Shown here: positions 37,401-52,400 of the stretch, one piece after another
Layout: each line of letters begins with the position of its first letter
Numbering within the stretch: position 1 is the stretch's first letter
Origin: Dryococelus australis
Lineage: Eukaryota > Arthropoda > Insecta > Phasmatodea > Phasmatidae
Reading direction: 5' to 3'
DNA length: 64,000 nt
NCBI GenBank assembly: GCA_029891345.1
Contig: CM057002.1
Coordinates: 66,668,590 to 66,732,589 of the forward strand
Notes under the pieces: model-generated
What the model saw: the letters and a program-made list of their open reading frames with translations, nothing else
What the model was told of the DNA's origin: nothing
The model's database searches: none
Translations under genes and position numbers: made by a program

Positions 37401-40400
37401 ATTTTGGGGGCTACAAAACGCTATTAGAATTTATTTTTAAACCTTGACCGTCTCTTACATGTCTCGACAGATAAACAGCATGCCTCGGGAGTTATGTTAT
37501 TGGGTGTTGTTGTTAATGAAGGTAAACAGAACTCTCAACAACAGAATGGAACCATCAGTGGGCATATATAAGTCTAGGACAACACACTGAGGTTTCGCCG
37601 CCATCTACTGATCTCAATCCACTCGTTCTCTGTCGAACCGTACACACTCACACACGCATTACTTGTTGAGCTGAGCTTCCCGTGAGTATTCATCGAGTTT
37701 CAACAATTTTGTTTCCAGTAAGGTACAGTAAAGTTATCAAAACAGCAATGATCCTGAGCGCTTGAAAATTTTGGTCTGCTTAAAAAATTACTCGTAGGAA
37801 GCCCTTAGTTACATCCTTTCAATAGTGATAGTGGGGCAAGTCAAAGATTTAAACACGCGGAACTACCAGAAAATATTTTGATAGTATTATAAGATGCCTA
37901 TTTCTTAGTTTGATGAATTGCTACGTACTGTGTAAACTTACCAACATCAAAAATGTCAAAATGCACCGCAATTGCGCTACGTGAACGCTCCCATTTGAAA
38001 CAACGTGTTATACTGCTGTGGCAAAACTGCTATACTTCGCTCAACTTTCCTTAAGCCCGCCCTGCTAAAGTTACATTTTCAGGCCATTCCTCTGCCTGAT
38101 GCAAATAAAGTTTAATCACGTCTAGAAAATTTCCACCAAAGGGAGAACGCTCCATATTTATGAGCATCCTGTTTGATAATATTTTGCATGAGAACTGTTT
38201 TTTACTGGGCCTTAGCATTATATATATTTCCTCTCTGTTCTTATTCTTATCAACTATACATGAAATTTTATGATTCTAAATCAAATGTAAGTAAAATTCA
38301 ATTTAACCGAACATAAAATACATAATTGTAAAAAAAAAAAAAAAAAAGTGTAAATCACTTGTGAAGCACAGAAAACACATCATACATAGGGAGATTCTTC
38401 AAAGGTTTGTTTCATAAAATGAAAGGACACTAGCGACTTACAGTGGGACAGAATACACATTTTCCTGGACAAAACCTACTCTGATATTGTGTAGTGCAGT
38501 TTTATTTCTATTTGTATCGCTTATACAACGACGCTTTAAGTATATGGAGCAAACATCAAGCTTGACACTTTACATTGCGGCACATCAAGGTGTCAAAACT
38601 AAACATTACTGATACAGTAAAAACTCCAATAGTCCAGCGAAAAAAACGAAGATAGTATTTTTGTTTTAAGAATCAAAAGCAACACAAAATACAGCAATTA
38701 ATACAGAAACTCGAATCATCATCACCATTATCATCATCATCATCATCATCTTTATACAACATGCTACGAATTGCTAGAAGACATATAACTTGTGGGCTTA
38801 TTTTTCTATCTTTTCCCTGTTCCAATGTCCTAGTATAAGAAATTACAGGCTGAGAATATATCAACATTATGTTCATTATATTTCTGTTAGTCGCCTCTCT
38901 GCTTGACTTGCGGCATCTCTCCCAGAACCTGCGAAAACCTTTGTTCCAGGCTTCCTGGGCCTCTTCCTAGCATTCCTACAGGAAACAAAACGACTTCGAT
39001 AACGTACGAACCATGAATTAGAACATTGCACACTGCAGGAGGCATCAGATACCATGAGTACTCACGGACATACTGTATCAATGGCGTATCGCAGAAAGTA
39101 TTGGGCGCTGATAGTATATCCACAGGAAAAGATGCGCAATTTTAGACCACGCCGCTTTATCAGGACATCAGAATGAGCTGTAATAGAAATCACCGCATGT
39201 GCAGGATCATGGAGAAAACGACGGGCTGTATATCCATCATTGGTTGTGTCTTGGCCTTGTATCAAAAAGCTGGCCCACCGCTAGTGTCGCGGCTCTCTTC
39301 GTCTCCTCGACCACACTCCTAAATTCTTGCTTCACATGCCATGACTGTATCTTCAATCTATAACTTACATGGAGCAACCTCTCGAGGAATCGTATTTAAA
39401 TATGAAGCTTGTTCATTAACTGACCTCTTCTCCATGTTGTCTACTGTATAACATTCTTGATCTTGTGGAGCGCTCCACACAAATTGCAACGATGACTCGA
39501 TGCCGTTCATCTTATCGCTGAACTCACTTTCCCTTCAATCATAGTCATCAACATTTGCTGTCTGATGGACAATTATTCTTTTCCTGGTAACAAAATTTCA
39601 GATGGAAGAAATACTTTTATTTGCGTATCAGTGTATTCGTACTCTTTTTTAATAGCTTCTCTGGTCTCTTTTTGAAGTTCCATTTTAAGTGGGCGACAAA
39701 ATCTAGTTGAAGATGGTCGCGGATTTTGCCAAATTATTACTTTTTTCCATATTTAACATCCTTGAAGTACATTTGAAGTGGCACGACACTTGTCATAAGT
39801 AAATAACTATCGCCATATACACTTTCCCCACTCACTTTTGTTTATTCATTGATTGGTTACCCCCATTAAATCCTCACTTAGATATCAAAACAACACGTTT
39901 CACGGGATAATAAAGTACAGTGATCACGTATATCTGGAGAGAGAAAATACGAGGGGAAGTGAGATCCATAAGCGCTGTTCCGTGCCCACCAATCCAGTGT
40001 CACGCGCCCTGACACATGCGCTGTCTAGCAAATGCACGCGCGCTCACTTATTCGCTATTTTCTCTGGAGGTGGTGCGAATTAGCACGTAATTTTTATATC
40101 TATTGTAAGGGAAGGATTTTTTATTTAATTAGTAAAACACTTATAGTGGGGCCTCGTGGGGAAAATTTAGTAGGTCTGCGAACGTACAAAGATTTATGTA
40201 AAAATCGACTTGTACAAGAAACCTTAAGGAAAATAAGTTAATTATATAAATTTATATAGTTACGCTATCTTAGGAACATCATAATAGGCGTTTATTTAAT
40301 GGTCAAATTTAATCATTGTATCACCTTATCACCTAAGATCACAGGACTACGAGGCATCTTGGACTCCTGTAGCTCGCAAAAATGGCATCTACTCGTATAT

Positions 40401-43400
40401 GATCCAGTTTTTTTGCAGTATTTTTACAGCCAAAGGAAATGAGCAAATACGCTATTAGTTGTAGTTTTTACTGTCCTAGACATTGCACTACATGGCCATG
40501 AATAGTTTAAACCATAATTATAACTTTCATTTTTGGTGTTTTGTCCAGGAAAATGGGTGTTTCGCCCCACTGTGTGGCGGGTAAGAAGTATTGTTGGAGA
40601 GTTGTTGATATAGGAGAGCTGTGGCAGCATTCACGGCTGTGGCGTGTGGCAAGACGTTAACATGGCGGACGATGGTAGAAACGAGACAGCGCCTTCTATA
40701 TGCTCGAGAAGGGATCGCATTACTCACAGGTGAGAACTTGGGTAGCTAGTGTGCTGGAGAACTCCCCTTCTCATAAAAACACGTTGCAGGGAAACGCAGA
40801 TCTCGAAAAGTCTCGAGTTCACCGAAAAAGAAGTTTCCCCTCCTTCCTCTGCAAAAAATTTTAATTCGCATCCTGTTTGCGATCCTTATAAGCAACGTGC
40901 TACCTGGGTTAATTTATAATCTGACTGTAAAAATGATACTAATAAAACCAAATTTACTTCTTTGATGTATTATACTGGTAATAAAGTGAGTAGTGGTTTA
41001 CTGCGGAGATCATTTATTACATTTGTTCTCAGACCCTAATACAGTAAGAGATAGTTACATTGTGACAGATATAGGTGCATAGTTTGTATGATATAGATAG
41101 CGTAAATAAGCAGATTAAATTAAACACTTTTTGCCTAATAACACCTCCAGGGAGTTGTAACTATAGTAGTTAGGGAATGCGAATAAAAAATATATAAATA
41201 CTCATGAATCACTTCCTTACAAGATGAGCAACCACTTGTATTCCAAGTGAAACAGTCTTATCCACTAGCATACCTGGTGTATCGAACTCCGGCATAACGC
41301 GTATTCCTCTGAGTCGGGCGTACTCTATTATATCCTTTATGTTGCTCCGGGTGTAGATAAGTTTCGTAGGATGAAATGCGCCTTTCTCGCTGAAAAAAAA
41401 AAAACGACAAGAAACACAGCTCATTTTGACTACCAGTGGTGAATGCCAATATTTCCGAGAACCACGTATTTCCTTTTATAGGTTATAGAAGAGAGTGTTT
41501 TATTACATGTCGCCGGTCTGCCTTGGCCCGTCCTGCTCAAGCAAGTGAGCAGTAATCGTAGGAGGCCGTGGAGATATACAAAGGCACACCACCACGTGGG
41601 CGATAACCCTATCGCGTCTCGCGAGCTCCTCATCTTCAGCAGATCCAATTTCTGAAATTATCTTTGAAAGAATGTTCTGGTCATCGGTCTAGCCTCTCTC
41701 AGCGATACTCGGGGTGCTGTGAACCTTGACCAGGCTATTAAGTTGTATCTACTTAAGCCACGACGGGCCTCCAAGCCTTCATTTCTTAGAGTTTCGAGGA
41801 TTGCACGACGTTAAGCGATGAGGCAGTAGAGCGAGGAGTGGCGGCGAGTGTGAGTGGAGCTTGCGGACTGCGAGCATCGGTACAGAGAAGAGTGCGGCTG
41901 ACGAGCGGGACTATGCAACTGAGAATAACAAGAGTAAGAGTGATGATGGGTGATTTATTGTTGTAAATAATAACTGTGTAAATAAATTAAAAATATAATT
42001 GAGTTCTTTTATTTTTATTAAAAACATCTATCCCTAAGAAACTCGGATAAGCCCCTCTGGCGTCTTGCAACAGTATGTTTGTACAACTAAAGTACTAGCT
42101 CTATACCTATCATGCATTTTATAAACATGAAAAAAGCGCAACAGTTTTGGTACCTTCTGATCGCGAAATGATACTTTTTTAAAACTTTGACTACATCATA
42201 ACAATATGAATGGAATTATTGGCAGTAAATATGGAATAATATATGTTCGCTGACTTCACTTTTATGTCATTTAGGCTACTTTCTAAAGTCTTTGAAGTGT
42301 AGAGTACAAAATCCATTTCGAATAACTTAATTTAAAATCTCTCTAAACACTATACGGAAAAGTTAGGAAGGGTGGTCACTATTTATTTATCACTTTAATT
42401 CGTAAACAAGGTCCACGTACTAATCAAAAGTTAATATTACAACTGCATGAAAGAAATGCCTGCGGCCTCGATGCTCGATCGCTAACTCATCAAGATCCCG
42501 CCAGAGTGCACTGGATTCGATTTTCATGAGGTAAAAATGGCGGATGCTTCAAGAGGGTTATTTTTTTAAAAGTAACTATTCCTGTTTTTGCATTCTCTCG
42601 CCTGTACGTCTCTCTATCAGGACGTGTTCCAAATGATATTTTCTGACATAATTAATGTTTTAAAGCATAATAACTAGTGGCATTTTGTTAACAATTACCG
42701 GAGTTATTACTAGCTTCGGAAATATCATCTTTGCAGTTATACATTTCATCTGCAACAACGTCTAAGTATTTCATGGATTATGCCAAACATATAAATTACT
42801 TTAAAGTACTGCATTCTTTTCATAATATTTTCAAATTTCTTTAGTAATTGATATTTCGGTGTGGTGATGCGAACGATAAAATTAACAAGTGGCAGCGGGC
42901 AGCATCTCAATTTTATCCTGCCAGATCGCAAATTTATTAAACAACAGACTGATCAGGTCGCACTCGGTCTCAATGCCTGTCATCTCTATTCGCGTGTGTC
43001 TGACTCTGACCGGGGCACAGTCTCTGTGGATATTATCTTTAAAATCTAACGATGAAAGTGTATCAAACAAGTTATGCGATCTACTAAAGCAAAGCATTTC
43101 GAATGGAAATATATGTAACCAGCTCATGAACACCGCCATATCAGGACAATCATATTAGTAATATGACGACATGAGCGATGAGTTGTGAATGTCTGCGAGA
43201 ATATTTCATCACTTCAGTTCACATCTGCTTTAGAAACTGGATGATTCTAATAGTTGAGCGTCCTAGGTGTTCGCTTAGCGAGTAACCCACTTCCTACTAA
43301 CCCGCAGTTAAATAGGCTAAAAATATTAATAAATAATATTCTCGCACACACATACACACACACGTGGCCAACTAACAACCAAATACAAGGACAAACGTGC

Positions 43401-46400
43401 GTACAAGACATCGAGATGGCCTACTAGGAAATGTTTATGCTGAAATATCCCTTGAGATAGACACAACTACGGTCTTAAAAGAGCAGTTATATGTCTATAA
43501 GCAGGGGATTATATTTAGTATTTTTGTTTTGTGATTTGCGTGGTTACATTGGTTAAAAGTATCAGTAGTATAAAAAGGTTGGTTCTGGGCCAGGCGTCAG
43601 GCGGAAGACCGGAGGACTGCCTCCAGCCAAGTAAGGTCTCTGCCCAAAAAAAAATTTCCGAAGTGTTCCTCTCATCCTGCGGAAAGATTCAAAACGTACC
43701 TTACGAGGCCAGCGGCCATATTGTCAGCCAGTAGAAAATCCCCATCGTCCATCGAGATCGATTTCCAAGTACCCCAATGAGCGGATATCTCGACATCGGC
43801 CATTTTGTTAGCCAGTCGAAAATTGTATATAACAATGGCCATGTTCAGAGCCAGTGGTGCTGGAAGGCACGTTGCCCAAGGCAGGCAGCGATATCGTGCA
43901 TGCACATGTACACCACCTCCTCCAACAGTCTGTCAGTGCCACAATAAATGCTACTGGTGGCCATATTGATAGCCAGCAGGGACTGAAGTGTGCATATGTG
44001 ATTATTGCTGCTACAAGTAGTGCATAAGACCACAATGGCCATTTCTGAGACAAACAAGGGAAAAAATGTACGAGTACAATGCCTATTCCAGTGGTCTGTC
44101 AGTAAGTAGAAGTAAAAAAAAAATTCTACTCACACACACACTATGTCAGCGACAGCTATGGTGTAACTGACCACCAAACTGGCGCCCATATGCATGCACT
44201 GATGTCCCCTGCATCCGACCTCTATGAAGCCCCTGACAGAACTACCCTTTCTCCCAGACCTCTCGGAGTACTATATAATGAGGAGATATAAATTCCAGCA
44301 CCATCATGGCTACACACAATGAAATCCGACCAGAATAATAATAATGACCCACATAATTGTGAGGTCATGAACATGATATGCAGTCCTACTGGTTGTAAGA
44401 AGAGGAGAGAGGAAAAACACAGTTACAAATCCAATGAAGTAATGTCTGTGGCACAACCCAAATGCACCTACCACTGTGATGACTATGCAGTATCGGTCTG
44501 GAACATATGATAAGGCCAATTCACTTTAAGAAGAACATGCAGTATGAGTAGTTGAGAGAGGCATTGGGAGCATTGGACACCCTGCGAGCTGCAGCCAGTC
44601 AGGAGAGCCGGTAATGTATGCAGCAGTCTGGACCAGTACATGGGGAAATGAAGAAAGGGGTTAGTTGCTCCTTGGTGATGGCTAATGTAGGCATGAGAGG
44701 GGGAGGTGGACTACACATGCTGCAGCACTTAAATACAGCCCCTTCAAGGATACATGCTTATTCGCCTAGTAGCATTCACCAAGGCCATCACCATCAAGCC
44801 GCCACCCTGCAGCACCACGAGACGATCGATGTACAGCACTGTTCGACTTCTTCACATCTCTGTTGTAAGTGTACAGGTCTAAATTTATGCATACCTTAGA
44901 GTCCAACACATTGTTTATTCCCCATTATACCAATGCCAGTAATTCAACTATAGACCGTTCATGGTAAAAAAAAACCACCCCAGTTTGTGTATATTTCTAA
45001 TAAGATGTGATGTTATTCGAAGATATAAAAGGAGGAAACTACATGAAATTAACACCAACGGGTACCATCACTTTTAATTCATCATTAAAAGTATGGGTTT
45101 TGGTTGTAGAATCCCAATAATATTATGTTACTTTATTCTCTGTTGAGGAAACGGAAACAGGAACATAGATAATCACATTAAAGTATCATCCGCGGTCTAT
45201 TTAACAAGATGTGAGTGATACTGTTATAAAATGAGGAAATGAGAAATGGGAATGTAGATAACAACGGTAAACAAAATAAAAAAATCCTAGCCTATATGCA
45301 GAATGGGTAGTGTCGTGATGTGGGGAACAACTTAAGTATATGAGCACATGTTATTGGTCCTATAGTGTGTCAAGCTATTCCTCTGCCTTATGCAAAAAAA
45401 AGCATAGGTAAGTAAACCCAAATGGATAATACACCGCATTTGTGGGCTCACAGGTTAATAATTTGTATTCGAACTGATGATTTTACAAGGTCTTACCATC
45501 ATACCTATTTTAGCCCTGCTTAATTTGTATGAACTATAAAATAATGGGACTACCGCCACAGTCTAGTTAACACATTGGGAGTGATATAGTATCATGGAGA
45601 CTGCAAACAAAAAACATCACATGGACCACCATAAATGCACAAGTTAACGTTACAGTGAGATAGTCCTAATTACATGTCGAACACAGATAAGCCACGTGTG
45701 TGACACTCGCAAAAATTTTAAAAAAATTTTTAAAAATGTGCTTTGGTATCGTACGAGAGCCATCCATGTAGTGCTGTCGAAAAGGCATCCCATGCTCGTA
45801 CGAGATCTGAGCATGGACACGGCAGCGTGTGCGGTCCACAGGACTGCATACATTAGATCCCCTCGCGACGACCAGCTCCATACATTAGGACATTCGCTCG
45901 CGAAGACCGCGGCGACAGAGACGTTTACTGCGAAAGTCATTAGCCGTCCCCCTCCTCGATGCAGTGTTAAAAAAAGGACAATCTCCCTATCCCCCTTTGT
46001 AACCAACATGGCGATAAACATCAGCCCGTCTCCCAATGCTACCCTTTGCAGGCCCACTCCCACACCGGGTGATAGAGTGCATTTCTAAAAACTAGTACAC
46101 GCTATTCACTGTAAAAAAAATGCACTTGTGAAAGCTCTGCTTAAGATCTATGTGTATGTAACTTGTGTATCCTTCTGCCTTATGTAACATTATCATTGTA
46201 AAGGCCCACGCCACTTTATTCATTCGTCGGTCAAATGAAACTATGAAAAGTAATCTTTTTACAAATTTTCTCATTATGACGCATCGATGCATGATACATA
46301 ATTTAAGGTATCAGAGATGGTTACAGAACTTTGTGTATTCACAATCAGAGTCTGTGTCCGCACGAACATGCATGTGTGTGAGTGAGTGAGTGATTCGGTT

Positions 46401-49400
46401 TGTGTATAGTACAGATGCCCCTAATAAGACCACTATTAAGAACAATAGATGGGGTTCCTGGACAGCATGTGGTATCTTAGCAAACTCGCCTCCTACCAAG
46501 GGCCACTGTTTTTTTTTTCAAAAGTGTGAGTCAAATCGAGCGATGCTGTTGGTCGGCGGGCCTTCTTGGGGATCTCACACCCCTTCATTTCGGTGCCATT
46601 CCATACTCACGTCACTTCATACACATAGGATCTCAAGACCTCTGTTTTAAGATCCACCCAAATCTCATCATACAACTTTTTTACAAATTATTTAAACCCC
46701 AGGGCTAGCACATCACACCCATGCAATGCATCTCGTATAGCGTGCGGGCAGAATTCACTGTGGAATGTCGGCCGGGAGCGCTTCAATGTAACCTGCTCGG
46801 ATGACATTTTTTTAAATTTAAACAATGGGGCAAGTGCATCACACCCATGCCATGAGTCCCATATAGCGTGCAAGCAGAATTCACAGTGGAATTGCTGCCA
46901 GGAGCACCTCGATGTAACCTGCTTGGGTAGAATTTTTTAAAAAGAATTATTTAACCACAAGGCACATGCATCACACCCACAGCATAAGTCCTGTATGGCA
47001 TGCAAGCAGAATGCACCATGGAATGTCGGCTGGGAGCACTCCGACAAAACCTGCTGGGGTAAAACATTTTTTTTCATTATTTAAACTACGAGGCACATGT
47101 GTGTCATGCCATACTATGAGTCCAGTATAGCATGCGGGCAGAATGCACCATGGAATCCATGAGTCCTGTAAAGCGTGCAGCCATAATTCACCAGGAATGT
47201 CTGCAGGGAGCGCTCTGATGTAACCTGCTCAGGTGAAGAATTTTTTAAAAATATTAATTAAACCACAGGACACGTGCATCACACACATGTCATGAGTCCT
47301 GTGTAGCGTGCAGGCAAAATGCACCATGGAACATCAGCTTGTAGTGCTCTGATGTAACCTGCTCAGGTGAATTGTTTTTTTATTACGTAAACCACTGCAC
47401 ACATGCATCACACCCATTTCATGAGACCCGTATAGTGGGCAGGCAAAATATACCGTATAATGTTGGCTTGGAGTGCTCCAAGAAACCTGCTTGGGTGAAA
47501 ATTAATCTTACAAAAGCATTTAAACTATGAAGCACATGTGTCACATCCATACCGTGAGTCCCATATAGTGTGTGGGCTGAACGCACCACAGAATGATGGC
47601 CACAAGCCTCTGACAAAACATGCTCTGGTAATTTCTTTAAATTATTTAAACCACGAGGCACGTGTGTCACATCCATACCAGGAGTCCTGTATAGCACATG
47701 GGCGGAATGCACCATGGAATCCATGAGTCATGTATAGTGCACAGACAGAATGCATTGTGGAATGTTGGCAGGGAGTACTGCAACATAACCTGCTCGGCTG
47801 AAAATTTTAAAAAAAATTAGTTAAACCACAGGACACATGCATCACACTCGTGTCATGAGTCCTGTATAGAGTGCACACAGAATCCACTTTGGAATATTAG
47901 CTGGGAGCACTGCGCTATAACTTGCTTGGATGAAATTTTTTTAAATTATGTAAACCGTGGTACATGTGTCACACCCATGCCATGAGTCCCGTATAGTGTG
48001 CAGCCAGAATGCACTGTGGATTGTTGGCTTGGAGCACTCCAACATAACCTGCTCGGGTGAATTTTTTTTATTATGTAAACCATGGAAACCATGTGTCACA
48101 CCCATTTCATGAATCCTGTACAGCACACAGGCAGAATATGAAGTGGAATGATGGCCAGGAGTGCTCCGAAGAAACCTACTTGGGTGAAATTTTTTTTGAA
48201 TAAGTTAAACCACAGGATATGTGCATCACACCCAAGTCATGAGTCCTGTATTTTATCTCTGCTATGTTTGTACATGTGTGTGTTCACATATGTGTATACA
48301 AATGTGTGTGTACTAATGATAATATTGGTGGCACCCATGCCCTCACACTACCATTGTATAACTACTACAGCATAGTATGTCTGTTTGCATGGAACTATTG
48401 TACATTAGGGCTAGTTGGTCTCATTACATGCTCTCACAGCATCCCCCTTAGGCAGATAATATGGTCCATAGGGATTCGCCTCCTGGCCTGAATAATGCAA
48501 GCGGTGTCGAGCTGAGCTCCATCGCCGCCCAGCCTCAGCTGGCAGTCAAGAAAGAAGAAGAGGGTGTTACAGACTTCCATCATTGTTTAATAATAACCTT
48601 GTGTGTCCACAATGGCATCTTCTGATCCATCGTTCATTTTCATTTCCTCACCCTCTTCACAACCATCATCATCATCATCACCATCTACTTCATCAATTTC
48701 GACATTATCATCAGTGCTCACCCTATCTTAGCCACCCCCATCACCTACTCTTGCACCTTCGATATGGCTGCCGGCCCGTCAATGTGGGTTTTGTGATCTT
48801 GTGTTTACAGATCGCCAGAATGGTCTTCGACACAAGAGGCACTGTGCCCTCAATTCGTTCAGGGAGGCACAGGCACACATCTATGATTGGAGCAGGAAAA
48901 CATATACCCAAACCAAAACCCTTTTCAGGCATCATGTCATGTGCACAGGGTACCCAAGCAAGCCACTAAAGTCTGTTGCAAGTTCTACAATGACGGCTTT
49001 CAACCTCCCACCAAAGCTAGGCGGCACAAACATGGTTGTAGGGCCAGTCCCAGTGTCAAGACCTGTAGTGTGGGAACTGTGGTAGGCAGTTTACCCAGAA
49101 GGATAACCTGTATGCTCACAGCATGAAGTGTACAGGACCTGCCACCACCCCACCAACTAAATGCTTGTGCATCACCAACAATTAGCCTTGGCCAGGGCCT
49201 TCCACCAACACCACCACTCCACAGCCGGGACCATCGACTGCACCACAGGCATCGTCCTTCGTGCCTGTGTGTCAGATCGCCGCCAAAGGACGGCACTCAC
49301 CAACTTTACACTGGGTCTGGTGCAGCCAACCAGCATGGCTTCTTGGAGGAGAGTGAGTATAGAGGTGTGATGAGAACATACATTGCAGAGAATACCTCAA

Positions 49401-52400
49401 GCAGCAGCTGGATGTTTGCAATAGTGAAGAGGCTCCAACTATGCTTCAATATGCTCGACCCCCTTACGAGGCTCCTCCTAAATCACCCTGCCTGCTTCAA
49501 TTGCAGCAAAGAGGGTAATCATTAATCCCAACCACAACCAGCAGTGCTTTAAATGGGCAATCCTAGCACACTATGTGGAGGGGGCACTTCTACTGCATCG
49601 ACCAGTAGTACCAAAACTTGGAGGCCAGGTTCGACTTCACTGGCCTGGCTCTCTATGCCAGATACCCCTCTTAAAGCAGAAGAACCCAGGGGTCAGCATG
49701 AATATCTACATTTATGAGGAAGACAACACCATTGTCCAAAATATGAGTATCGAAGGAGGAGCATGCCACCCACTTCGATCTCTTCCTCATTATGATGGAA
49801 GATGGCAATGCACATTATTGCCTCATAGCTGATTTCTCCTATATTGTACACATGTAGGTGACCGCCCATCGAAATGTCATCCAGGTCTGCAAATAATGTC
49901 TGCAAGCATACTATGAATAGCTGTGGGTGACAGGGCTCACTGTTGCAAAGACTCTGGGCGAACACAGGAGGTACTCTAATACTCTAATGACCACACTGCT
50001 GTCTATGCTAACATGCCTACAGAGAATGGCCAGCCTCCTGTGCTCTGGTTCCAGAACTTTTACTATGTGGACAAGTTACCTTTAGTTGTGTATGCAGATT
50101 TCGAGGCATATGTACAACCTGTCCAGACATGCGAGCAGGACCCTATGACATTGTACACCTATAAGTACCAAAGTCATATGATTTCCAGCTATGGTGTATA
50201 CATTAAGGTGGACAATGATCTCATACTTGCTGCCAAGACTGCCAGTCTCCCAATGGACAGAGTGTATCGCTACACTGGCGATGGTACGGCAAAGAAGTTC
50301 ATGAGGAAAATTGTATGGATTGGCACTATGATGAAGGACATATATAGCCAGTCCGAGCCAATGCAACTACAGACACCAGGCGAATGGGCTGACTATACTA
50401 GGGCCACCACCTGCTAGCTCTGTTCGGACCCCTTCACCAGAGTGAACAACTAGAAGGTTTGTGATCACTACCACTTCATGTGGGCATTTATTAGGGTGGC
50501 ATGTAACAACTGCAACAAGCTCTGTCGCCACCCCAAGCATCTGCCAAATCTGTTCTACAGCATGGTGTATGGTGCATATTTCATTGTCACCCAGCTTCAC
50601 AACAATATGGAGGGAATATTTATCATCCCAAACACTGAGGAGAAATTATTTAATTTGAGCAAAACTGAGCGACAACTTCACCATCCAGTTCATCGATCCT
50701 TATAGATTAATGTCGGTGGAGGTGCCTGCACCGACCAGCGTGGTGGTGGTGGTGGACATACCAACATCGACCAGCATAGTAGTGGTGGAGGCATACACCT
50801 GTTGCTCCTTGCTTTGCGCAGGCACCAGGGGTGTGACCACTGCTGCTGTTGTTGCTGCTACTGCTGCTGCTGGACAGTGTCGCGTTGGTGGTGGTGGTAG
50901 TGGCTTGCTGGCAAACAAGTCCTACAGCTTGGTCAACTCCACTATCATCTAAGATGCATTGCTTGGCCGCTTCCAACTCAGTTGGCATGCAATGTCTACC
51001 TGTGCCTGGGCCGCCTCCTGTCCTTCTCCCAGGTGGTCACTGCTCTGTCATCATCCAGTGTAATGACTGGTGGCAGTGGTTGGCTGACCTTGAGAGAGGG
51101 GCTGCCCTTCACATAATTCGATGGACGACAGCACCAAGGGTGGTGGTTGTGCTGCAGTAACATGGAGGGCATCATGGAGGAGTGTATGTGCCCCTACCTT
51201 GTCCATTCTACAGGGCAGCAGTGTATCAAAGTGCATATGGTTGATTGTGCAACACCCTGGTGAAGTATGCCAGCTGCTGCTGACACCACTCGTATGGTGA
51301 CAGGGTCTGTGCTATCAGCCAGTTGTCGAACCCATTGCACTACTTCATAATGCTCTGCTCATCCCCCTGGTGGTCGAAGATGGGGTACATAACATTGCCC
51401 TGTCCCGGCAGCACACTTGTGTAGCAGTCCTTGGGCATGAATGGCGTGCTCATGATGCTGCTGGAGTGAAGGTGGCCAGGCTGGCCACATTGGTCTTATA
51501 GGGCTATCTAACTCCCCTCAGGTCCTCCATTGCATTTGCCTCCTTCTCCACACTCATCTCGACAGGTGCAGCAGCAGGTGTGCAACAAGTCCACAATCAA
51601 CTTCCTAGCACCTACACATGCTGTTGCATGTCAACTCACCCTTGGGGGCCCATGTAATGTCGCCCTTCATACTGTTCAAGTGAAGTACTCGTTCTTACTT
51701 GCATATGCAACACACATGTGCACTGAATGCTAGGTACAATTTGCTGTCCTTCATCGTTGTTGTATGTATATGTCATGTAAATACCTTGTACCAGCAACAT
51801 GTCTTGCCATTCTCGTGGTGCAGGGCAAAGTGGACTTGCCTGCCCGAACATTGGCATTCTGTAATGTCTTCGAAGTCTGCATGAACTTTGAGGATGTACC
51901 CATTGGCAGGGAGGTGACTGCTGGGTCGCAAATGGACGACTGCACATCCATCGTACTTGCCACACAATTGTATTGTGGAATTCATCCCAGGCATCCTGAT
52001 AGCCCCACATGTGGTTGGTACCATCGCACAACTGTAACTGCTCGTACCAAAGCTCCGGTTTGAACACAACTTGGCAGCCCATATAATAGCATTCATAGAG
52101 GTTAACATCTTCTGCCAGAACTGCACTCATTCACATTTGTTGAAGCCCATGGTGATGGTGGTGGTGGTTGACTCTCCTGGGAGCTGTGCTGCCAACGACT
52201 TCAGGTCGAAACTCATAGCACTCCACCACACAGACACTGAATGCACATATGATATACTGCTCCTGGCTTCTTATACATACTTTGCTGTGAGAAACACCTT
52301 GTAGGTGAGCGGCATGCACTGTCTCTTCCATGTAATTGTGCCACACTTCATGACTGCTGTATGCTGTTCGCCGGTGTAAGACTCAGTCTAGTAAGTAGGT

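Noticed and set aside
42450..42530. Possible additional SINE head (cctcgatgctcgatcgc, ggattcgatttt)
   Set aside because: B box too degenerate and no family body follows.
50707..50988. Thr/Ser/His-rich minus-strand frame as a gene
   Set aside because: Mostly product of trinucleotide runs; kept only as the possible end of the unidentified minus-strand gene.
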